The notes beneath the pieces were generated by a model. The model searched no databases, had not been told where the DNA came from, and saw only the letters and a program-made list of their open reading frames with translations. Below are positions 10,621 through 22,569 of a stretch of 64,000 bases of DNA, in pieces. Both the position numbers and the translations under genes were made by a program. The DNA comes from Fomitopsis serialis. Taxonomy: Eukaryota > Basidiomycota > Agaricomycetes > Polyporales > Fomitopsidaceae. Position 1 is the stretch's first letter; each line of letters begins with the position of its first letter. The stretch covers positions 558,001-622,000 of the forward strand of contig NW_025954961.1 in NCBI RefSeq assembly GCF_022376445.1. The letters are read 5' to 3'.

Positions 10621-13177
10621 TTACGCGTTGGTCTGGCGGGCCCAGCGGGCAGCGTTGACGAGGTTCACGAGGGAAGCCTCGGTCTCCTTCCAGCCACGGT
10701 CTTGAGACCGCAGTCCTAAGATGATATCAGCATAGGGAACACAGGTAAGTGAAGGATCTCAACGTACAGGGTTGATGACGAGCAGGTCCTCGGGCAGGAT
10801 CTCGAGCATGGCCGCGATACGGTCCTTGATCTCCTGCTCGCCCGGGACACGCGGCGAGTGGATGTCGTACACACCGGGGCCGATCTGGTTCGAGTAGCCG
10901 TACTGCTTGAACGTCGTGAGCAGCTTCATGTCGCTCTTCGATGCCTCGATCGAGATGACGTCCGCGTCGAGCGCCTGGATCGACGGGAAGATGTCGTCGA
11001 AGTCGGAGTAGCAGAAGTGCGAGTGCGTCTGGAGGTTGTCGGTCACGCCCGCGGTGGACAGCTTGAACGACGGCAGCGCCCACTTGAGGTACTCATCCCA
11101 GTCGGCCTTGCGAAGGGGAAGACCCTCGCGGAGCGCGGGCTCGTCGACCTGGACGGCCTTGATGCCGGCCTTCTCGAGGTCGATGACCTCGTCGCGGAGC
11201 GCGAGTGCGAGCTGCATGCACTGGAGCTCACGGGAGATATCGGCACGAGGGAAGGACCAGTTGAGAATCGTGACAGGGCCCGTAAGCATACCCTTCATCG
11301 GCTTCGAAGTGACGCTCTGCGCGTAGCTGCTCCACTTGACCGTAACGGGACCAGGGCGGCTGACGTCGGAGACGATGATGGGGGGACGGACGTAGCGGGA
11401 GCCGTACGACTGAACCCAGCCGTTCTGCGTGAAGACGAAGCCCTGGAACTGCTCGCCGAAATATTGCACCATGTCGTTACGCTCGGGCTCACCGTGCACG
11501 AGCAGGTCGAGGCCGATGCGCTCCTGGAAGCGGACAACGTACTCGATTTCCTTCTTGATAAACTCCTCGTACTCGGCCTCGGTGATCTGCTTCTTGTTGA
11601 ATTTGGCACGAGCAGAGCGGATCTCGGGGTCTGAGGGAAAGAGCCGATGGTAGTCGTCGGGAACTTCGGCAAGGCGAGGTTCTTGTCCTGGAGCTGCTTG
11701 CGAACAGCGAAGGGGCTCTTGCGTTCCAACATGTCAGGAGTGATGGAGCAACCCGCTTCCTGACTGCATCGTCAGAGGTGCGCTCGAACTCGCGACGCTT
11801 GGCAATGGAGGCCTTGTTCGCTGCGAGAGCGGAGGAGCCTTGGGTCCTGAGAGCCAGAGAGGTAGCAGCGAGCACGGCGACTTCCTCCGCCTTCTCGAGA
11901 GCAAAGGAGAACCAGTCCTTCTGCTGACAGTGAGCCTGTTCTCGGAGGCGAGGGTGACGGGCGTGTGCAGGAGCGAGGAGGAAGTAGCATGATGACACGG
12001 TCAGCACCGAGGACAGAGATGGCCTTTGGCCCAAGGCGATGCCAGCATCGAGATCCGCCTTCCAGATGTTACGGCCGGAGACGACACCAAGGGACAAAAC
12101 TTGAGTGGTGGGCTTCAGGGCAGCAAAACCTCGTCCAGCTGTTCGGGGCACGGTCAAGGTCTATGTGGAGACCGGCGACGGGAGTTCGCCACGAAGGTGA
12201 GGTTAGAGGCGAGGCGGCCGTAGTAGGTAGCGAGCACAATCTTGGGGGAGACGGGAACGAGCTCAGAGTAAGCCTGCGCTACTGCTTCTCGAGGTACGCA
12301 GCCTGGTCAGGACGAGCACAGGCTCGTCAACCTGAACAGACTCAACACCGGCAGCCTTCAAGTCGCGAGCAGCCGCTTGTAGATGGGGAGCAGCTTAGGG
12401 AGGAGGGAGATGGGCTGAAACCGGGCTTCGCCTCCTTGGCGGCCTTGCCGAGGGTGAGGAAGGAGACAGGCCCGAGGACGACGGGGCGCGTGACGATGCC
12501 AAGGGCCTTCGCCTCGTTGTACTCCTCAAGGGCCTTGTTGAAGTTGAGCTTGAAGTCCGTCTCATCCGAGAACTCGGGGACGACGAAGTGGTAGTTGGAG
12601 TCAAACCTAGAAAGGAAGTCGGTAAGAATCACGTCTAAAGTCTGCTTGAACCGTAATGCCGAAATGCCTCACGGGCTACGACAGGCAAGGCGGAACCGAA
12701 AGAGTGGGTACATACCACTTCTTCATCTCGCAGGCAGGGACGTCAACACCGTCCGCCTGACGTCCACGGCCCATGGCGAAGTAGACATCGAGGGCGGAAA
12801 GGCTGTGACCGGAGTAGCGCTTGGGGATGACGTTGAACGCAGCCGAGTGGTCGAGAACGTGGTCGTAGAGAGAGAAGTCACCGCTGCGGATGCGTGTCTG
12901 TCAGATTCGCCATGATAGGTGAAGATAGCGTAGAAGCGCACCTCGGGATGAGGTCGACGCCGCGCTCCTTGAGGCTGGTCCAGCTAGTCTTGCGACATCG
13001 GCGGCGGCCTTGGTGAGCTCGTCGGCCGAGATCTTGCCACCCCAGTAGGCCTCGACAGCCTTCTTCACCTCACGGTTGCCACCTGAGCAAGAGAGTTGAG
13101 ATGAAGACTTTCATGTAGAGCCTGTAAGACGGGGACTGACCGATGCGAGGGAAACCGAGAACACTGGACGCAACCAT
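10621..13177 (-). CDS. MET6: Cobalamin-independent methionine synthase (5-methyltetrahydropteroyltriglutamate-homocysteine methyltransferase)
   Basis: Transfers the methyl group from methyltetrahydropteroyl-triglutamate to homocysteine to make methionine in the cytosol. The N-terminus [13 protein letters not shown] (ATG at 13177) is the family signature start. Clear later blocks are [71 protein letters not shown] and [19 protein letters not shown]. The zinc-binding HSHFCYSDF is near 11000. The last exon carries DCGLKT, whose cysteine is another zinc ligand. The gene is badly broken. Between about 11700 and 12430 the protein can only be followed by hopping frames, and further breaks lie near 12992 and 10698. 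Where codons can be inferred, the lost base comes from a C or G run. A clean 246-residue frame covers most of the catalytic C-terminal half. Given its essential role in prototrophy and the type of error, I think the gene is functional in the organism. Confidence 0.9.
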
Positions 13178-14014
13178 ATTGAAGCGCGAGACGAGGTGTG
13201 GGGAGAAACGGGGAGGAAGATGGTAAGAGAGCAAGAGGGGATGGGGATGGTGCCATCGAGGAGGACTTATATATTCGCACGATGAGAAATTGATAGGCCG
13301 ACTCTTCACACCGCGTCTGGATTTCCCAGGCGCGCACGCCATCCGGGTCGGGAAGCGACAAGAAACCCGACGCATCGTCCCATTCCCAACATCGATCCAT
13401 CGATGCCTGCGCGGCCACAGCGACGACGACGCCCCCAGCACAGCGCGCTCCTCCTCTCCGTTTCCCCGCTCTCCCCGGGCCCGAGCGTCAATGATGATCG
13501 CCGCGGTTGAATGTTCACCAGAGTAGCTTCATACAATGCGCCGGCGGCGACTCGCGGTCGGTCCGCAAACACTCGCCATTGGGTGCGGGCTGCGCCTTAC
13601 ACGTACTCATGGGGTGTACCCGGCTTCGAGCTCAATGGCGTGGGCGTGCGGGGGTTCCACGGTGTGTTGGAAGATCCCAGGCGGGGCAGGAGCACGTCCA
13701 AAAGGCTCGCCTTCGTCTGCTATCGGTGCCTTCGAGTTCCAGAGTGCAGTCAGGACCCGCTGGGCCCGCATTGGTTGGTGCTAGTGGGCCAGGGGCCATG
13801 CGCACTTGGACGCGACCTCCTTTCAGCAAGAAAAGATAGACCGGCTATTAACCGTCATCACCTGCTCTCCCTGGCCCAGACGCGTTTCCCGGTCCGGCCT
13901 GCCCCCGTCCCCCCGCCTCCGTCCTCCGTCTGCTCAAATAGCCCCTTGCCTCCCCGCATCTCCCCGTTCACCACAATCGCATCCCCCACCACAACCCCAG
14001 CTCTCCTCGCAGCC
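13178..14014. other. Divergent promoter region of MET6 and xylitol dehydrogenase
   Basis: About 840 bp. Pyrimidine-rich tracts precede both ATGs, as is common in fungal 5' leaders. No other coding sequence is convincing. Confidence 0.5.
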
Positions 14015-15539
14015 ATGTCTGACAATCCATCCTTCGTCCTCCGCGGCATCAACGATGTCGTCTTTGAGCAGAGACCCATTCCCGAGAGTATGCCGTCTTC
14101 CCCGTACCCCGCACCCCGCAACATTAACTCTCTTCGATAGTCGCCGATGACGAGGTGCTCGTCGATGTCAAGAAGACGGGTGAGCTTGACCATGATCCGT
14201 TCATGCCCTGTCCCTGATCAGCGTTCGATGCAGGCATTTGCGGTTCCGATGTACGTATATTCATAGGTCAATCTGCGCATCCGGATCAGGTCACCAACGT
14301 CGATGCAGGTCCACTACATGGTTGCCGGACGCATCGGGCACTTCGTCGTCGAGAAGCCCATGGTCCTGGGCCATGAGTCCGCCGGCATCGTCTCGAAGGG
14401 TGAGTTTCGCATAGAGGTCGTATACTACCGATCAGTCACTCAATTCTCGTCGTAGTCGGCCCCGCCGTCAAGGACCTCAAAGTCGGTGACCGTGTTGCGA
14501 TGGAACCCGGTGCAACTTGCCGCAAATGTGATGCTTGCAAGAGCGGTCGGTATGAGGTACAGCCCACACAATACTCCTCTCGCTTTCTAGTTGCTGAAGG
14601 CGATCCTATGCAGCTTTGCCCAGACATGATCTTTGCTGCGACCCCTCCCTACGATGGCACGCTTGCCCGGTACTATAATATACCCGCCGATATCGTATAC
14701 AAGCTCCCTGATCACCTCACCCTAGAGGACGGTGCCATGGTACGTCTTCCGTGGGATCAGTGTCCAGCAGAGAATGACTCAAGATTCTTCGCTCTCACGT
14801 CCAGATGGAGCCTCTCTCCGTCGCCATCCACGCTGTGGCGAATATCGCCGACTTCCACGCTAACAGGTCCATTGTCGTTTTCGGCGCGGGCCCTGTGGGT
14901 CTGCTCTGCATGGCTGTCGCGAAGGCGCTCGGTGCTTCGAGGGTCATCGCCGTCGACATCGTGCAGAACCGGCTCGACTTTGCGAAGGAGTACGCGGCGA
15001 CGGATATCTACCTCCCGCCACCCATGGAGAAGGATGAGCCGCGGATACGCTACTCAGAGCGGAACGCGAAGAAACTGATGGCCGACCTGGGTATCGAGGA
15101 GCGTGGCGCGAAGAGCATCGACCTCGTCGTCGATGCGAGCGGTGCCGAGGTGTCCATGCAGACCGGTGTGCTCGTCGCCAAGATCGGCGGTACATTCGTA
15201 CAGGTACGTCCGCACGCGGCTCCACCGCGCACATTCTTGCTCACTGCGAGTGCGCAGCTCGGCATGGGCAGCCCCGAAGCGGTGCTTCCGATCACGACGA
15301 TGCTCACGAAGGAGATAACCTGGAAGGGCTCCTTCCGTTACGGCCCCGGCGACTACCCGCTCGCGATCGCGCTCGCTGCGCAGGGCAAGATCGACCTCAA
15401 GGCGCTCGTCACGCACCGCTACACCTTCGACGAGGCCGTTGAGGCGTTCCAGACGACGCGGCTGGGCAAGAGCGCGGACGGCAAGGGCGTCATCAAGGCG
15501 GTCATCTCAGGCCCGGGTGTTTCGCCGAACGACCTCTGA
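14015..15539 (+). CDS. XYL2: NAD-dependent xylitol/sorbitol dehydrogenase (zinc MDR family)
   Basis: Oxidises xylitol to D-xylulose (or sorbitol to fructose) with NAD+ in the cytosol, a step in pentose catabolism. Eight exons join in frame: 14015-14087, 14141-14179, 14234-14250, 14309-14399, 14456-14556, 14614-14739, 14805-15203 and 15258-15539. The catalytic-zinc residues are in GICGSDVHY and GHESAGIV. The structural-zinc lobe is CRKCDACKSGRYE followed by LCP. The Rossmann motif is FGAGPVGLLCMAVAKALGAS. The length of about 375 residues is normal for the family. A 17-nt micro-exon (14234-14250) encodes the catalytic cysteine region. No frameshift is needed, unlike neighbouring MET6. Substrate preference between xylitol and sorbitol cannot be settled by eye. 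Confidence 0.88.
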
Positions 15540-16110
15540 ATGTATTTCTCTCTTTGGGGTGGCATACTACTTACTAGACGTGGTGCATATATAATGAAAA
15601 GTATGTTGGAGTGTACGATACCACTGTTGTTTAGAATCATTGTCGCAGTCTGGGTTGAATGTGAAATAAATGACATTTTGAACACCAGCTTGCGTTCGTC
15701 CGACTTCGTCGACTCAACTCGATCATTGTCAAGCGTTCGGTCGCGGATCTCGATCATCAATATTGCGGCACGCGATCGAGTGAGACGCGTCGCGCGATCC
15801 CGAGTCGGACTCTGGAGTCACGCGTGACTTTGTTCTCTCATGTGGTACACTCTCGTGTGAATGCGTACGGCATCCAAGCACGCACCTGCACACGCGTAAA
15901 CGCGCGAATTCCTCGACGACTAAAACTCCCGCCGTTAATTGCAGAAGCTCGACGCTCGGAGTACTTAGTACACTATTAGTTGAAGTCTGCCGTTATGCGG
16001 TTCGGGCCAAGGAACGCATACTACTTGCGCATATCAGAACACACCGTTTTACCTCTCTATGTATGCGCAGCTCTCTCAGCTGATGTGCTACAACTGACAC
16101 CAGCCAATAG
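15540..16110. other. Intergenic region
   Basis: 3' flank of the dehydrogenase and the upstream region of the next plus-strand gene. It may contain that gene's first exon, which I could not place. No RNA gene is seen. Confidence 0.4.
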
Positions 16111-17645
16111 CTTTACCTCGACGAGCGGCATGTCGACTGGATGTCAGAGCAGGTGCTCCAGCATGTGCTCTCCGACCTGCGCCCGAAGTGCGTTCACGAC
16201 TTCTCGAAAGCGCTGTGCGCGGCGCACTGAATAAGACTTTTGACTACAGGATCCTTCCGAAACTCAAAGAGGAAGCGAACGCCAGGCTAGGCCTAGGTGG
16301 TCCCGCGAACGCAAAGCGGGGAACCGTCGACGTGCATCGAGGAGGTGCGTCGCCGTCGGGGCTCCTTCATAGCGATCAGCTGAACCTCGCGCGCCCTGTG
16401 GGCCCTCCCCACAGAGACGTATCAGTTCGCGTACTTCCTCGCCGAGACCAAGCAGCACTCCGTGCTCATCAAGGTGAGACTGGCTGATCCCAAGGCTCTC
16501 CTGCTGACGTCTGGCGCGGCCATCGTAGACGCGTAACTTTGTACCAGCTCCTGCCCCTCCGCCGGGTGCCCTCCCCCCGCCCAGACCATCTCGCCTGCCC
16601 CGCAGACCAGAAGGGCAAGAAGCGGCCCGCGCGCCTAGGAAACGCCGGCACCGTCACAAAGAACGAAGCAGCGGAAGGGCAAGGGCAGCAGCGTGCTAGG
16701 GAAAGCGACGAAGATGAAGCCATTAACATCTCGAGTGACGAAGACGATCGCCCTCCGGCCGCAGAGGTCGGCGAGCCAGACCTCTCTGCGACAGCCCCGG
16801 CGGTCTGCTCGGGCGAGAAGAGTCGTGGCTGGCGCGTACAGGGATCAGAACGAAGACGAGGACATCGAGGAAGTCGTCGAGGTGCACGACGTTGATGCGG
16901 ACGTCGACGTGACCACGGCTTCAGGAAACCCGCCTGCGGAAACAGCGGAACCCGCCACCTCCGCTGTCCAGCTGGATGATTCGGGCTTAATAGCGATGGA
17001 CGAAGCTGAGGATACCCCAGCCCCCCGCCTGTCGTGAAGCGCGAGACCATCGAACCATCAATACCGCCAACTAGGGGCTCTGAACCCGTCGAGGACATCA
17101 TTGCGGATCAGATCACAGCAACCCCTCCGACTGGCCAGGCTGAGGTTCAGTCATCACTACCACATGTAGAGGAAGAAGACGAGAAGAAACTCGTGCTACG
17201 GCTGAACTACGAAGGCTTCAATATCCAGGGTCGTCATCTATGCGTGGTGGTCGAACCCTATCCGCCAATACGCGCATCTACGCGTGCGCCGTCGTTAGCA
17301 CCGGTATTCACCAACACACAGAGGGCGCCGAGCATCGCACCTCCTGACTTCGTCCCCAGTGGAGACGCTAGACGGCGAGAGAAGACCCCTCTCTTCCTAC
17401 CCGAATATGACAGGGAGCGCAGTGTTACTCCGGCACCAGCATTCACGCGACATCGAACCTTACCGCCTGTGCCGCTGTTCACTGACAACCCCGAAGACAG
17501 CGATAGTGATGATGGCGGATTCATGGAGTTCACTCAGGTCCTCAGGTCCGCCGGCCAGAACCAGGCCGGCGCCATGGAGGACGACGACGAGATCGAGGGT
17601 GCTGTCTTCTTCGGCGACGCAGATGAAACAAAGGAACTGGGATAG
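16111..17645 (+). CDS. Conserved hypothetical acidic protein
   Basis: I do not recognise the function. The first exon I can place starts after an AG at 16110 and reads LYLDERHVDWMSEQVLQHVL. It is spliced to ILPKLKEEANARLGLGG, then to TYQFAYFLAETKQHSVLIK and TRNFVPAPAPPPG. A lysine/arginine-rich then strongly acidic linker follows (DEDEAINISSDEDD; later DVDADVDVTT). The C-terminal part contains the ordered block KKLVLRLNYEGFNIQGRHLC and ends with an acidic FMEFTQVL..FFGDADETKELG tail (stop 17643-17645). The true start is unresolved. Frame changes are needed near 16600 and 16780, and a stop near 17037 must also be bypassed. The stop is only 28 bp from that of the convergent MEF2 gene. The acidic and basic patches suggest a nuclear, possibly chromatin-associated, protein, but that is inference. 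Confidence 0.5.
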
Positions 17646-17673
17646 TAGTGTTATCGTATGCAATGTACAGAGG

Positions 17674-20244
17674 TCATGCTCGGCCAATCTCCCTCAGGAT
17701 ATCCATCTTCCTCGCCTGCGATACCTTCCTGAATCCTGCGTTGACCGTCTCGAAGAGGCCATGACCTCCAGAGAGCGCACGTAACCGGTTGGAGTAGTCG
17801 AGCATCTGACTGAGCGGTGCGACAGCGAAGACGGATCGTTTGTACTGGGACGAGGTGCCTTCGCGGGCCATGGAGTTCGCCGCTGAGGGGGAAAGCTCCT
17901 TTGGCGGGATGTATATTCCGTCCTCCGAAAATGGCACCACATCCGCGTCGGGGTCTGCGATGTTGCCAGAGCCACTACCCAGGTCGAGCACCTCCCCGCC
18001 GCGCTCGGTCAGGTCTTTGACGACCTTGCCGATGGCGTCCTCGTTCACGGTGATCTTGAGGCGGATGTACGGCTCCATCACGTCGCCCATGCCCGCGTTC
18101 TCGATACAGTCCCGCAACACGAACGCGCTCGCGCCTGCAAGGACCGATAGTGGTGCCTGCTCGCTGGGATACTGGTACTGCTTGAGCTGTATGTGGAGGT
18201 GTGACAACGCGAGCGACGTGTGCGGGGAAGTCGAGAGCGTGTTTGAGATGCCACGGGCGATGATCACGAGCGGGTCGAGTTGACCCAGCGCGTCGTCTGG
18301 AGCGCGCAGTGGCTTGCCATCCGGGCCAATGACCACGTTATCGTCCCATAGAGGATCACCCTGTTCGTCGTCCTGAAGCTCTCGTACGGCAAAGTCCATT
18401 TGCACCGTGATGGTCCTGCTCGAGATGTCGGTGGACCAGGTTTCTGAGTGGGCTGGGTCGTTGGGCCCAAACTCTCGCGATAGCTGACCCTACGCTTGCC
18501 AACTTCGAAGTTGGCTTTCCACTCGTCTCTGAGCCTGTTCTCGATGATTTCTAGGTGAAGCGAGCCCAGGCCGTGTACTAGGATCTGTCCTTCCTGGACC
18601 TCGAAACGGACGGAGGGATCGGTACGAGCGAGGGAAGCGAGAGCCTCTTGGACAGGTTCGGTGTCTGAGTGCGACTGCGGGATGATCGACGCAGACATGA
18701 CGGGGGGAGGGGGCACGATGTCACGCAGGGATGATGTTTCAGAGGCTTTATGGTTGAGACCAGAGTGTCACCCGTTCGCGTGTATCGCAGACCTAGTATG
18801 ACGCCTACTTGCCCGAATGACAACGTGTCGACGTCTTCCGCTTGCGATGCATACAGCAGCTGTATCTTCGATACACGTTCTCGCTGCTGGCGGGTCGCAT
18901 TGAGGATCACGGTCTGCTTCGTAAGTGTTCCTAGAGCGATATGAGTACTAGTGGACAACGCCACTCCTTTAATACTTGCCTGAGTATACCCGTACGAAGG
19001 TCATCCAACCCTTACGCTTATCCCAAGCGACCTTCCAGGCAAGCATACGGAGCGGTGCGTTAGCTGAGGGCACAGCTTCCGCTACATCAACTGGACTGGG
19101 GAACAACTCTCCTATGTAGTCCATGACTAGCTCAGTTCCTATATGCTTGAATGCTGACCCACAAAGCACCGGCAGAATGTCGCTTCGCAGGGTGGCAGCA
19201 CGTAGGTGCTGCATGATCTTGGATGGAGGCACAGTGAGGTAGGCGGACGGATCGGACGGGAGACCAAGAAGTGTTTCCATGAGTTCATCGGAAAACATGG
19301 AGATGTTCTCGAGCAGGCTTGTCCGAGCAGGCAGGAGCTGAGCCAGCACAGGATGCGAGGGGGCAGTATGGCGCCTTGCTCGAGTTCCTCGATACTGTGT
19401 GGCAGAGCAAGCCTTGTTGATTCGCCGTCTTCATTCCATCTCCACAGCTCCCACTTCACCAAGTCTACTAGGCCCTGGATTCCGGGTTCGGCTTGTGCAT
19501 AGTCCTGAGGGTCGAAAGACGCGATAGGAAGAGCTAGTGCGACCGGGCGCTCATGCAGCCTGTTCGTGAGCAGCGATGTGAATGACTGGGAGAATGATGC
19601 TCCGACACGATCCAGCTTGTTGAGGAACATGAGCCGTGAGCGGACACCATATCTACATACGAAGCGGAAATGAGTATTCGGCAGGGAGCTCCGCAATAGC
19701 TTACCTGGACGCCCGGCTCACCTGTCCAATTGTCTCCATACTCCCTTCGTCTGCGCTTCCACACCCTCCACTGAGTCCAGTAGGACTACCGCGCCGTCCA
19801 CCACCCGACTGGCACTCTCGACTTCCATGCCGAAGTCCGCGTGGCCCGGGTGTCGATCAAGTTGAATGTCCAGTCTCTCCACTTCACAGGAATGCTTGCA
19901 GATTGGATCGTGATGCCTCTCTCGCGTTCTGCGGGCAGAAAGTCCGTCGTAGTGCTTCCAGTGTCGACCGAGCCGGCATGGCTGAGGTACGAGGACTTCA
20001 ATAGTATTGACTCCGTAAGTGTCGTCTTCCCCGAGTCTGTAGAGAAACTAAGTCAAAAGGTGTCCTCTATGTCTCATGCGTATGAGATCTCACCAATATG
20101 AGCGACCAAAGCCATATTCCTCAAACTCGAGGCTGAGCTAGCGGGTGCCGCTGTCGCGAGACACCGCCTGCACGGGTCCTGCCATTGTCTTGAAGGCCTC
20201 CGAGCGTAACACTGCAATATACGAGTGGACAACGTCCGACTCAT
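17674..20244 (-). CDS. MEF2: Mitochondrial elongation factor G2 / ribosome-releasing factor 2 (MEF2/GFM2)
   Basis: A translational GTPase that, with ribosome recycling factor, splits mitochondrial ribosomes after termination. The ATG at 20244 starts an arginine-rich, acid-poor leader ([20 protein letters not shown]), as expected for a mitochondrial import signal. G motifs are visible: [13 protein letters not shown] after the first intron, the DTPGHADF G3 motif interrupted by a frame break near 19850, and LNKLDR. Domain II reads [20 protein letters not shown], and domains III-V follow ([36 protein letters not shown]). The stop is at 17674. At least three one-base breaks occur: near 19850 (ACCCC expected, ACCC present), near 18710 in a C-run, and near 18470 (CCCC expected, CCC present). 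All fit run contraction. MEF2 fits better than MEF1 from the [10 protein letters not shown] and recycling-type domain sequence, but this is my judgement. Confidence 0.82.
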
Positions 20245-20466
20245 GGGAGTACGCCAGACCCTTCGTGTGCGCGATACCCAAGTTCCAGGCTGAGGCTGGA
20301 GTGCAGGACGGTTGAGGTGTGCAGACAAGTACTTATGTCAATCTGAGATCCGATCGCTAGATCTGAGGCTATTGTGCTCGACTCGCCGACTCGGAGTCGC
20401 AGCCACCCATCACAGTATACATACACGATCCTCGACGACCTTCCCTGTCTGTCGCACGAATTACCC

Positions 20467-21489
20467 ATGCAGCCCATGGACGGAGACAGCGATAGCTTTG
20501 AAGAGAGGCTCAGGCAACGCGCAAAGACTAAACAATCACACCCACTCGACACTGTGCCGACGGATCCTGGTCTGCGACCCCGCGGGAAGATCCCCAATAC
20601 ACCACTAGCTGCATCCACACTCGCATTTCTACTTGGCATTGTCTTTGCTCTTGGGTTCATTACCTTTGCATTTGGAGGCTTTGATCGCTTCTGGTGGACA
20701 ACTTACCAGCTTGGTTTCTATCTCGCAGCATGGGCAGCGTTCCATTGGGGTGAATTCGCTGTGACTGCTGGGTGGAACAGGGATAAATGTAGCATAGACT
20801 GTACGCAACTGCTACTTCAGGGAACCGATCTGAAGCTGATCCCGTTGACGCAGCCTTCCTTCTAGAAAACGGATCTCAGTATCATATCGCACACAGCATC
20901 GCGATCGCCGAATACCTACTGACACTACACTTCAAGCCGTCTGTCAAGAGCCATCCCTATGTGTCGCAAGTTGGTGAGCGAGAAGATGTCACTTTCTCGC
21001 CTCGTCTGACGTGCTCGTGCCCCAGGGATTGTCGTAGTGGTGGTGGGCCAAATACTCAGGTCTTCTGCCATGATCCACGCCGCCCAGAGCTTCTCGCATG
21101 TCATTGCTATGCGCAAAATTAACACCCATGTTCTGGTCACCGATGGCATATACAGGTATGCTCTATTAGCTCGCCGGACCTGTTCTCTTTATTGACGGAC
21201 ATCGTCTACGAGATGGTTCCGTCACCCATCGTATGCTGGTTTCCTCTACTGGGCACTCGGGACACAACTCGTCTTGCAGAACCCGGTATCCTTCCTTGGG
21301 TTCTTGGTCGTGCTATGGAGATTCTTCGCGCAGCGTATACGTGGTATGTCCGCACAAGTTCCTCACGAATATGCAATATTATTGACCGCGTACGGTCCAG
21401 CTGAGGAAGGCTACCTCATTCGCTTCTTCGGCGACGACTACATACAGTATCGCAAGAGGGTTGGCACGAAGATCCCATTGATACCCTGA
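20467..21489 (+). CDS. STE14: Protein-S-isoprenylcysteine O-methyltransferase (STE14/ICMT)
   Basis: Methylates the prenylated C-terminal cysteine of Ras-type GTPases and pheromone precursors in the ER membrane. Five exons join in frame: 20467-20800, 20854-20973, 21026-21155, 21213-21343 and 21401-21489. The N-terminus is hydrophilic and is followed by several membrane helices (AASTLAFLLGIVFALGFITF; YQLGFYLAAWAAFHWGEFA). Family motifs are all present: WFRHPSYAGFLYW, and the C-terminal EEGYLIRFFGDDYIQYRKRV. The length of about 270 residues is typical. No frameshift. It shares a ~220-bp promoter region with the divergent MEF2 gene. A second in-frame ATG three codons later is an equally possible start. 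Confidence 0.92.
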
Positions 21490-21667
21490 CCTTTGTCCCA
21501 CATGTATACCATTGACATTTCGCATGGTTTACTGCCTCGAGCTTGCATTTCGATGACATTGTCTCAGTAGCATGGCGAAGTCATATTGGTCATAGCAAAT
21601 ACAGTAAACATGCGAGTTTTGGCCGACGACTCAACTGACACCCGTGTGATGATGCAAAAAAGGGAGT

Positions 21668-22406
21668 CTACTCCTGGGAGATCGTACCCCGCTCCGAAAC
21701 GTAGATACCGTCCAGGAATTTACGGATATCCTTGTTCCGTACACGGCAGATGCCCTGGATGGATGCAGCTGTTGGGGACATTGGTGAGGACTGGCCTTAG
21801 ACAGGAAGACTCCAAGCTACTCACCTGACTGCGAGACGTTTTGAATATCGTTGCCCTCAAGGATAAGCTCATCCTTCTGCGACTTCGATTCCTGGACGGT
21901 GACACCATCCAGCATGTTGACATGCCGTACGATCTGAACGCTACTGTTGGCTGCAAGTGCAGAATCAGAAAACATGAGAACGTACCTTCTCCCCCAAGAA
22001 GTTACGAATTTCAACAGCGTTTCCGTTGTCCTGAATGATACAGTTGATGGGGAAGTGGGCATACACTGAGCGCATCTTATACTGGAAGCCCTGTAAAGCG
22101 CACAAAAACTCAGCAATCTGCAACCTGCCTGAGATCCACAAGTCGTACCTTCGTGACACCGGTGATCAAGTTGACGATCAAGCTTTTAATCGTACGGAGG
22201 CATGCAACGTGTTTCCTGCCACCTTGCCATACCGCCAGGGTGACCTTGTTGGTCTTGCTCTTGAACAACCGGATGTCCATGTCGATGTGGCGGACGTTCT
22301 TCGTCAACGTTCCCCGGGGACCCGTAACGGTGATCTGGCGGGCCTTGATGGAGACCTCAACCCCCTCGGGAATGTCGAGCTCCTCGGTCTTGAGAACGTC
22401 CTTCAT
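21668..22406 (-). CDS. RPL9: 60S ribosomal protein L9 (uL6)
   Basis: Structural protein of the cytosolic large subunit near the P-stalk base. Coding exons, in transcription order, are 22149-22406, 21986-22090, 21825-21933 and 21668-21768. The protein starts [18 protein letters not shown] and includes [20 protein letters not shown] and [18 protein letters not shown]. It ends [19 protein letters not shown] then GTISQE, the standard full-length family architecture. No frameshift. A leader intron (separate entry) ends exactly at the ATG, a common arrangement in fungal ribosomal-protein genes. Divergent from PCF11. Confidence 0.95.
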
Positions 22407-22569
22407 CTGGGTACAGGCAAGAAACTTGTTAGCGCCTTCCAGGTGTACATCCGCACACTGAAGCCCCAATCCATCCGTTCCTCCAGCCGTGAGGCCACCA
22501 GATTCGAGAACCAGCTTGTTGAACAGACGAACCGCATGTACTGAGGCGATATAGGCATAGAGAACTCAC
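22407..22569 (-). other. 5' UTR intron of RPL9
   Basis: A GTGAGT donor (22569 downward) and a CAG acceptor abut the RPL9 ATG, with a CTAAC branch-like sequence about 20 nt before the acceptor. At 163 nt it is roughly three times longer than most introns in the window. Leader introns of this kind often raise expression of ribosomal-protein genes. I looked for C/D-box snoRNA boxes and found no convincing set. Confidence 0.6.

Noticed and set aside
10858..11634. 258-codon plus-strand open frame
   Set aside because: Exactly antisense to the clean MET6 catalytic exon; its leucine/arginine/aspartate-rich composition is the usual mirror of a GC-rich gene.
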